Part shown: one piece after another, positions 59,022-64,000 of the stretch
How positions within the stretch are numbered: position 1 is the stretch's first letter
Layout of the letters: each line of letters opens with the position of its first letter
Assembly (NCBI RefSeq): GCF_900167455.1
Contig: NZ_FUWJ01000001.1
Coordinates: 62,001 to 126,000 of the forward strand
DNA: 64,000 nt
Direction: 5' to 3'
Source: Enhydrobacter aerosaccus
Lineage (GTDB): Bacteria > Pseudomonadota > Alphaproteobacteria > Reyranellales > Reyranellaceae
Made by a program: the position numbers and the translations under genes
The notes under the pieces: generated by a model
Told to the model about the DNA's origin: nothing
What the model saw: the letters and a program-made list of their open reading frames with translations, nothing else
The model's database searches: none

Positions 59022-59594
59022 ATGGTGGAAGAAGCGCACGTCATCGCCGGCAAAGACTTGGATCGGTACTGGCAACGTCGCGACGCTTTAGAGGAGTTCC
59101 ATAAACTCTTTAACGAGCAAGGCGTCGTAGACGAACGGGCGATTGCAATCGTGGGAGTGACCTTTCTCGATTCAATTCTTGAGCATACGCTCATCAACTT
59201 CATGATCGACGACGAGAAGGAAGTGAGCAAGTTGCTGGGTTTGGACCGCCCGCTGGGAACCTTTTCCAGCCGCGTGACTGCCGCGTATTGCCTCGGATTA
59301 ATCTGCAAGACTGTTCGGGATGATCTTCGAATAGTCGGGAGGATACGTAACAAGTTTGCTCACGAATTGCAGGCATCCTTCGACCTCGAACCACTGCGTG
59401 GGTGGTGTCTTTCCCTGAGGTGGCACGAATTTTCCATGATGATGAAAGCGCCGTCAGACGCCACGCCGCGAGATATCTTCAAAGTCGGTGTAAACCAATT
59501 GATCTGCTATTTGGACGGACTTGCCGGCGTCGCGCGTCTCGAGCGTCGCAAGATACGAGCCGATGACAAAGACGGCCCGACACTGTTGCGTTGA
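59022..59594 (+). CDS. MltR-family domain protein
   Basis: 190-residue protein resembling the mannitol-operon repressor MltR family: VDERAIAIVGVTFLDSILEHTL near 35-56, LLGLDRPLGTFSSRVTAAYCLGLI near 70-93, and IRNKFAHE near 110-117. The family lacks a known DNA-binding fold, and many members lie in defence or toxin islands. GGGGGGCAA precedes ATG 59022. It is 64 bases after AbiEii, perhaps in the same transcript. Confidence 0.68.
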   Translation: MVEEAHVIAGKDLDRYWQRRDALEEFHKLFNEQGVVDERAIAIVGVTFLDSILEHTLINFMIDDEKEVSKLLGLDRPLGTFSSRVTAAYCLGLICKTVRDDLRIVGRIRNKFAHELQASFDLEPLRGWCLSLRWHEFSMMMKAPSDATPRDIFKVGVNQLICYLDGLAGVARLERRKIRADDKDGPTLLR

Positions 59595-59610
59595 GTGGTA
59601 GTAGAAAAAT

Positions 59611-59679
59611 TTCGACAAGTTCGCCAAGAACAAGCGCAAAGCGTACATCCAGCGTCTTGCCGAAGTGCACCGCGAATAA
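59611..59679 (+). pseudogene. Short C-terminal coding remnant
   Basis: An in-frame stretch reads FDKFAKNKRKAYIQRLAEVH and ends at TAA, with no start. It looks like the truncated tail of a lost gene. Family unknown. Confidence 0.25.
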
Positions 59680-59700
59680 TGAGAAGAGAGGAAACCGGCC

Positions 59701-60177
59701 ATGCATAGCCAAGTCGTCCTAGCGCCGGTGCCATGGATTCACCTGGAGGCAATCGAGAAAGAACCGCGCCTCAAAGATCGTGTCGCCTTCGGTACGAGCA
59801 GCCTCGCCGTGACAGAGGAATACGCCGGCTTGCCGATCTTCATCTATGCCTCCGGGCCTGCGCATGAACGGCATGTTCCCGGCGTCGTCACATGGACCGG
59901 CATGGTGGACAGGATTGAACGTGCCGTTGAACGTGGTCCGCGCTCCGGAAAGCACCCGGACAGCACAGTCCGGCCGCTCACGGCGGAGGAAGGCGACAGC
60001 GCGTTCATTTCATTTCTGGAAGTGACCGGCATTCGGCTGTTGGATCACCCGCTGTCCCTCACCCGCTTCACCAAACGCAACGGCAAGGGCAAGCCGTTCA
60101 CCGGCGCGGTGCCGCAATGGCCTGTTCTGGCCTATCTGGACAACGAACCTGAGAGCGTCAGGAATCCTCATGCGTGA
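59701..60177 (+). CDS. Uncharacterised protein, first of a coupled pair
   Basis: Hypothetical protein, 158 residues. It is hydrophilic, with no signal or membrane segment. Segments YAGLPIFIYASGPAHERHVPG and VTWTGMVDRIERAV resemble small beta-barrel RNA-binding folds of the EVE/ASCH type, but this is only an impression. AGAGAGGAAACC precedes the ATG. The gene overlaps the following one by eight bases, so the two proteins are probably made together. Confidence 0.65.
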   Translation: MHSQVVLAPVPWIHLEAIEKEPRLKDRVAFGTSSLAVTEEYAGLPIFIYASGPAHERHVPGVVTWTGMVDRIERAVERGPRSGKHPDSTVRPLTAEEGDSAFISFLEVTGIRLLDHPLSLTRFTKRNGKGKPFTGAVPQWPVLAYLDNEPESVRNPHA

Positions 60178-60724
60178 CCCAATCGCCATCCTCGGTTGGG
60201 GCTCGCTACTGTGGGACGCACGCCCGGACTTCGACCAATTGCACGGCGCATGGCAGCACGATGGGCCTATGCTGAAGATTGAGTTCTCGCGCATCTCGAT
60301 GACACGGTCCGGCGCCTTGACGCTCGTACTGGATGCGCGGGATGGCGCTGATATTCAGGTTGCCTGCGCTTTGAGCTTGCGGAGCAGCCTGTCGCTTGCC
60401 ATCGAAGACCTCTGCAAGCGAGAAGGCACAAGTAACGCGAACGTCGGCTACGTTCGACCCAATGGAGAGGGCAAGTCGCGCGACGGCTACACGAAATCGC
60501 GCATCGCGGCCTGGGCCAAAGCGAAGAATTTCAATGCCGTCGTCTGGACTGACTTGCAGAGCAACTTCCTGGAGAAGACAGGCAAGCCGTTCTCTATCGA
60601 CGCCGCTATGGAGTACATACAAGGCCTTTCGGAAGAAGGGCGTCGCGCCGCGTCCGACTACATCGGCAGGGCGCCTGACTTTGTCGACACGCCGTTGCGG
60701 CAGCGATCCCGCGCCGCTTCCTGA
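60170..60724 (+). CDS. Gamma-glutamylcyclotransferase-like uncharacterised protein
   Basis: 184-residue protein that begins AILGWGSLLWDARPDF, the GWGSLxW pattern of a GGCT-like fold, with IEFSRISMTRSGALTLVL and AVVWTDLQSNF as further family positions. Such proteins are found next to other unknown genes and their reaction is not established. It overlaps the upstream gene by eight bases and lies 39 bases before the HEPN-like gene. Confidence 0.68.
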   Translation: MRDPIAILGWGSLLWDARPDFDQLHGAWQHDGPMLKIEFSRISMTRSGALTLVLDARDGADIQVACALSLRSSLSLAIEDLCKREGTSNANVGYVRPNGEGKSRDGYTKSRIAAWAKAKNFNAVVWTDLQSNFLEKTGKPFSIDAAMEYIQGLSEEGRRAASDYIGRAPDFVDTPLRQRSRAAS

Positions 60725-60763
60725 CCTCACGACCGCGTCTCTACGCCTGCCAGGAATTCTTCC

Positions 60764-62123
60764 TTGACCAATGACCTATCCTTTCTACGTGCGATCGTCG
60801 GCGATATCGTTGCCGTGCCGGGTCCCGGCAGGCAACTGGACGGAGACGAGACGCTTCAGTGGCTTCAGAATCCGCAGATGGTCTTTCAGCAAATGGACCC
60901 TGCGACTGGCGCGCGCATTGGACTGCGACATGCAGGCGTCGCCGCAGCATTGGCGCTGGCCGCCTCGCTCCAGAAGAGCAAATCCGCTTACGGCCGCGGT
61001 ACGCGAAGGAATGTCCTTGCGACTGCGATCGCTAACGCCGCCCTTGGCGCGTTCGCTGGCAGAACGGAAGACACGATCACCAAGGCGGACTTTGCCGCCC
61101 TGGAGGGAGCTGTTTCCGACTGGTTTGCATCGAAGATAGCAACGCGAACACACGTCGTGCCGTGCGCCATTCTGTTGAATGCGGCCAAATCCTTCGAAGT
61201 CGGCCCCCGTTCAGTTCTCCTATGTGAGCGATTTCATCAAACGGAGGACGACGGGCGTTAACGAGTTCGTGAGTCAACTGGCCTACGGCCCCCTCCTGCA
61301 AACGATGGAAGCGCGGTCCGCCAAATGGGTTGCCGAAGTCGAAATTGAAGGCTGCGAGTTCGAGCGCGCCGAAGAGATGGCGAGCCTCGCGACTGACTTG
61401 GCGTTGGTGGCCGTCCAGTTCGCTGTTCCCAAGTACTACTCGCGTCACATGTCACGCATCACCGCCCGGACCTTGCCTCCCACCGTCGGCAGCGTTCACA
61501 TAAGCGAGGCCGTGCCACGCTTCTCAACGCACAATCGCTTTCCAGGATATGGTCTATCCGTCGAGGTCTTCGAACAGTTCATTGCAACGCAATCGACGAT
61601 TTTGGAGTCTGTGGGCCGACGCGTCGCGAACTTCATTGACCAAAGCGCCAAGCTCGAAAAGCTCGAAAGAGCTTGGAGTGACGCCGCGTACTGGTTCCAC
61701 GAGGGCTTAGCCGAACCGCAAGCCACGATCGCCGTCGCCAAGCTCGAAACGTCGATCGAAGTGCTGTTCGCCGCCGGAAATCCCACAGAGTGCAAGAACC
61801 GGCTATGTGACGCTATCTGGGCGTTTTACGGGCTCGCACCAAATGACCCACTGCCCACCGATCCCACCATGACCGTTGCCAAGTATGTAATTAACATTGT
61901 GACGGCGCGGTCCCGCGTGCTCCATGGCACTTTTTCCACGCTGGCAGAAAATGTGGAGGCCCAACGTGCCGATGTTGAGCTGCTCAGCTTCGATATGCTG
62001 CGATTGAGCAGTTTGACGCTGGACAAATATGGAGAGACAAGTGCACCGAAAGACGACGCGCGTGCGTTTCTCGCTTGGCTCAAGACATTGCGCCAGTCCC
62101 AGACGGGAGGAACAACGCCATGA
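60764..62123 (+). CDS. HEPN-like protein, split by an apparent frameshift
   Basis: Two frames appear to encode one protein of about 450 residues. The first (60764-61261) ends SFEVGP then loses sense; the second (from about 61209) continues VQFSYVSDFIKRR. The switch is at the run CCCCC (61204-61208), where one C fewer would restore one frame. Near the C-terminus, RSRVLH fits the R-x4-H motif of HEPN ribonucleases. The TTG start at 60764 is uncertain. It overlaps a tiny downstream frame by ATGA. It could be a defence effector; function is unproven. Confidence 0.5.
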
Positions 62124-62176
62124 CGGATACAGCCACGGCGGCTAACCAGTCGCACCGGCTTGACATGATCAACTGA
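62120..62176 (+). pseudogene. Tiny truncated frame coupled to the HEPN-like gene
   Basis: An ATG overlapping the upstream stop (ATGA) with GGGAGG eight bases before it opens only 18 codons (MTDTATAANQSHRLDMIN). The good translation signals suggest it was the start of a longer gene lost by deletion where the convergent gene now ends. Confidence 0.3.
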
Positions 62177-62522
62177 CGCGGCCGGTACGAATGGTACTGA
62201 TATCCAGTTCACCCCTCGGATGCTCCTTCGCCCATGCCAAGACTGCGTCTGTTGGAACGACCAGCGTCGTTTGGCCTTTGGGATGGAAGCAGTTCGCGCC
62301 ACTCTTCATGTAGAAGGCACCCGCACCCCGAATGTAGACCCGTCCGCGCTTGAGATTTCTGCCCTCGATCTCCGTGACCACGTATTGCAGTAGGTGGCCC
62401 TGCGTATGCCGCACAACGGCCGCCGCTGCAATTGGTGCATTCCGGTAGTAGGCCTCAATCTCCGCTTTCGTCTGATCTATGCAGGGCGACAAAGGGCCTT
62501 CGTCTATGACTGCGCGTGACAT
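62169..62522 (-). CDS. Uncharacterised small protein
   Basis: Hypothetical protein, 117 residues, convergent with the HEPN-like operon. It contains AYYRNAPIAAAAVVRHTQGHLLQYVVTE and GAFYMKSGANCFHPKG across about 24-85, which suggests a compact alpha/beta fold. There is no signal peptide or membrane segment. I do not recognise the family. Confidence 0.5.
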   Translation of the reverse strand: MSRAVIDEGPLSPCIDQTKAEIEAYYRNAPIAAAAVVRHTQGHLLQYVVTEIEGRNLKRGRVYIRGAGAFYMKSGANCFHPKGQTTLVVPTDAVLAWAKEHPRGELDISTIRTGRVS

Positions 62523-62671
62523 GCTCGCCTGATCGCGTTAGAGAAAAATATTGGCTCCAGAATCGCTCGAGTCGCTAGCGCGCCTCGACATGGCCTGGCA
62601 GGAGACGCCGAAGCTGTTGGATCCCGTCCGGCGACCTTGGGCAGAATATCTCTTGCCGGAGCGCACCAGTC

Positions 62672-63133
62672 CTACTTTGGCTCAGCAACTGGCGTGCGCG
62701 GCTCGGTGAGTTCACCGTTGAAAAGCGGCTGCCCTCCAAGCGCAAATCTACCAAGCCGTGCGATCACCGTGACGCCTGTAGCAACTCCGACCATCACGCC
62801 AACGACGTACTCCCAAGTCGTAGGCGTCATGATGAGTGGCCAAACTTGCTGGACAAGGCTGAATCCGGCGATTGCTGCCGGTATCGCAAACGCCATTGCG
62901 ATCAGCGACCGAACGGCGGGTGACCGACTGTTCTGGAACGTCACTTTGCCTATCAAGAACAGCGCTACACCGGCCACGGCACCGATCGCAAATCCGCCGA
63001 TCTCGCCACTGCCTGCGTGGATCGCCCAAAACGAGACCCACACCCCTACGGCGAAGGGCACGATGTAGACGGCGCAGAAGTAGAGCAGCGTACAGAACGC
63101 CAGGAGGGCCATCAGGCCGATCAAGCCAATCAT
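62672..63133 (-). CDS. Small multi-pass membrane protein
   Basis: 153 residues with about four to five hydrophobic segments (1-35, 45-70, 85-105, 115-130), no charged catalytic motif and a short Pro-rich tail. ATG 63133 is chosen because GGAGG lies five bases upstream, which is the best signal; a longer in-frame start at 63316 lacks one. No family recognised. It is divergent from traG; the 304-base spacer (63134-63437) shows a TTGACG promoter-like element near 63378 and nothing else. Confidence 0.55.
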   Translation of the reverse strand: MIGLIGLMALLAFCTLLYFCAVYIVPFAVGVWVSFWAIHAGSGEIGGFAIGAVAGVALFLIGKVTFQNSRSPAVRSLIAMAFAIPAAIAGFSLVQQVWPLIMTPTTWEYVVGVMVGVATGVTVIARLGRFALGGQPLFNGELTEPRTPVAEPK

Positions 63134-63437
63134 CGCATCCTCCACCGATGGACGATGTGGAGTCGCCGCCGCTCTGTTGCAACAACTTGAGATGGTACTC
63201 GGGCACGCCTCGAACCTTGGAACTGCGATGTGACATAGCTCAATTGCTCCCAACGCATCGCCTCCCGGCATGACCAGCTTCAGTTGCGCCAACGCACGCT
63301 CTAACGCGCTTCGCACTCATGGCGCGAGCGTGAGCGCAGACCCGCGCAGGTAAGGGCCGTTTCTCCTTTCAGCGTTTTGACGATTCCTATCGCGGTCCGG
63401 CGGCGCACCTGCCGCCCAGTAATCCAGCCGGCCGCCC

Positions 63438-64000
63438 ATGACCCCGACCCGCTTTCTCATCGGCCAGATCGCCATCGTCTTTGCCATCGTGATCGGTGGC
63501 TTGTGGGTGGCAACGCAATGGGCGGCGGCCGAGCTCGCCTACCAGCCGCGCCTGGGCGAGCCATGGTTCACGGCACTCGCCCTGCCGGTCTATCACCCTT
63601 GGCGCCTGTTCGAATGGTGGTACGCCTACGACGCCTACGCGCCCCACCTGTTCGACGAAGCCGGCGTGATCGCAGCCTCCGGTGGCTTCCTCGGCGTCAT
63701 CGTCGCCGTGATTGGATCGCTGTGGCGCGCCCGCCAGGCGCGGCTCGTCACCACCTACGGCTCCTCGCGCTGGGCCAGCCGGCGCGAGATCGACCGCGCA
63801 GGGCTGTTCCGTGCGATGGGCGTGTTCCTCGGCCGCCTCGACGATCGGTATCTGCGCCACGACGGCCCCGAGCACGTCATCGCCTTCGCCCCGACCCGCT
63901 CCGGCAAGGGCGTGGGCCTCGTCATCCCGACGCTTCTATCGTGGACCGAGAGCGCCGTCGTCCACGACATCAAGGGGGAGAACTGGCAGCTCACCGCCGG
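63438..64000 (+). CDS. traG: Conjugal transfer coupling protein TraG/VirD4 (3' truncated by window)
   Basis: N-terminal 187 residues of the inner-membrane ATPase that links the relaxosome to the type IV secretion channel. Two membrane segments (about 5-28 and 73-92) precede TYGSSRWASRREI near 105-117. Walker A APTRSGKGVGLVIPT is near 150-164 and DIKGENW near 177-183, the standard TraG pattern. The reading frame is open to the window edge. It shows that conjugation genes resume after the defence cargo. Confidence 0.93.
   Translation, partial: MTPTRFLIGQIAIVFAIVIGGLWVATQWAAAELAYQPRLGEPWFTALALPVYHPWRLFEWWYAYDAYAPHLFDEAGVIAASGGFLGVIVAVIGSLWRARQARLVTTYGSSRWASRREIDRAGLFRAMGVFLGRLDDRYLRHDGPEHVIAFAPTRSGKGVGLVIPTLLSWTESAVVHDIKGENWQLTA

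Noticed and set aside
62590-62709. Short plus-strand frame with protein-like sequence (MAWQETPKLLDPVRR)
   Set aside because: Only 39 codons, no ribosome site, and it overlaps the end of the membrane-protein gene; perhaps a remnant but not supportable.
1-64000. CRISPR arrays or rRNA genes
   Set aside because: No regularly spaced direct repeats and no rRNA-like conserved segments were seen.

Overview
The window looks like a GC-rich alphaproteobacterial chromosome, probably Hyphomicrobiales or Rhodospirillales. The reasons are dense codon-biased operons, many SDR, hydantoinase and ABC-transport genes, and a rhizobial-type integrative element. It splits into a metabolic half (1 to about 34.0 kb) and the left end of an integrative and conjugative element, ICE (about 34.0 kb to beyond 64 kb).

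Metabolic half. 1-9.1 kb holds a truncated sugar-type solute-binding protein, a TauABC/SsuABC-like importer (binding protein, ATPase, two permeases, minus strand), and a divergent FAD monooxygenase, Rieske oxygenase and SDR. 9.2-33.2 kb is a lactam/amide catabolism locus. It contains an SDR, pxpABC (ATP-dependent 5-oxoprolinase) with a stand-alone biotin-carrier domain, two class III aminotransferases, two HyuA-type and three HyuB-type hydantoinase/oxoprolinase subunits (two HyuB in tandem), a DMT permease, another SDR, a complete Liv-type ABC importer, and one GntR/FCD regulator. Seven perfect copies and one near copy of the palindrome TGTGATCACA lie in this stretch, nearly all just upstream of genes. 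I saw none elsewhere in the window. They look like operators of one regulon, most likely controlled by the GntR protein.

ICE half. At 34021-34069 there is a 3' fragment of a tRNA-Thr(GGT) gene, followed by a tyrosine integrase and a small HTH protein. This marks an attachment site, with the element to its right. Next comes a quorum-sensing excision module like that of ICEMlSym: a QseC-like repressor divergent from a QseM-like DUF2285 antiactivator, then traR, a lux box, traI, an fseA-like pair of reading frames joined by a probable +1 frameshift, and an rdfS-like excisionase. The transfer genes traF, a lytic transglycosylase and a relaxase follow. The element resumes at 63.4 kb with traG/virD4, which runs off the window.

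Between relaxase and traG (43.2-63.1 kb) lies a defence island. It has a five-gene DISARM-like operon (adenine methyltransferase, DrmE-like protein, DrmA helicase, DrmB, DrmC), an AbiEi/AbiEii pair with a perfect inverted repeat in its promoter region, and a small uncharacterised operon (MltR-like, unknown, GGCT-like, HEPN-like with an apparent frameshift). Several gene remnants are scattered through it. No rRNA, complete tRNA, CRISPR array or intact insertion sequence was seen.
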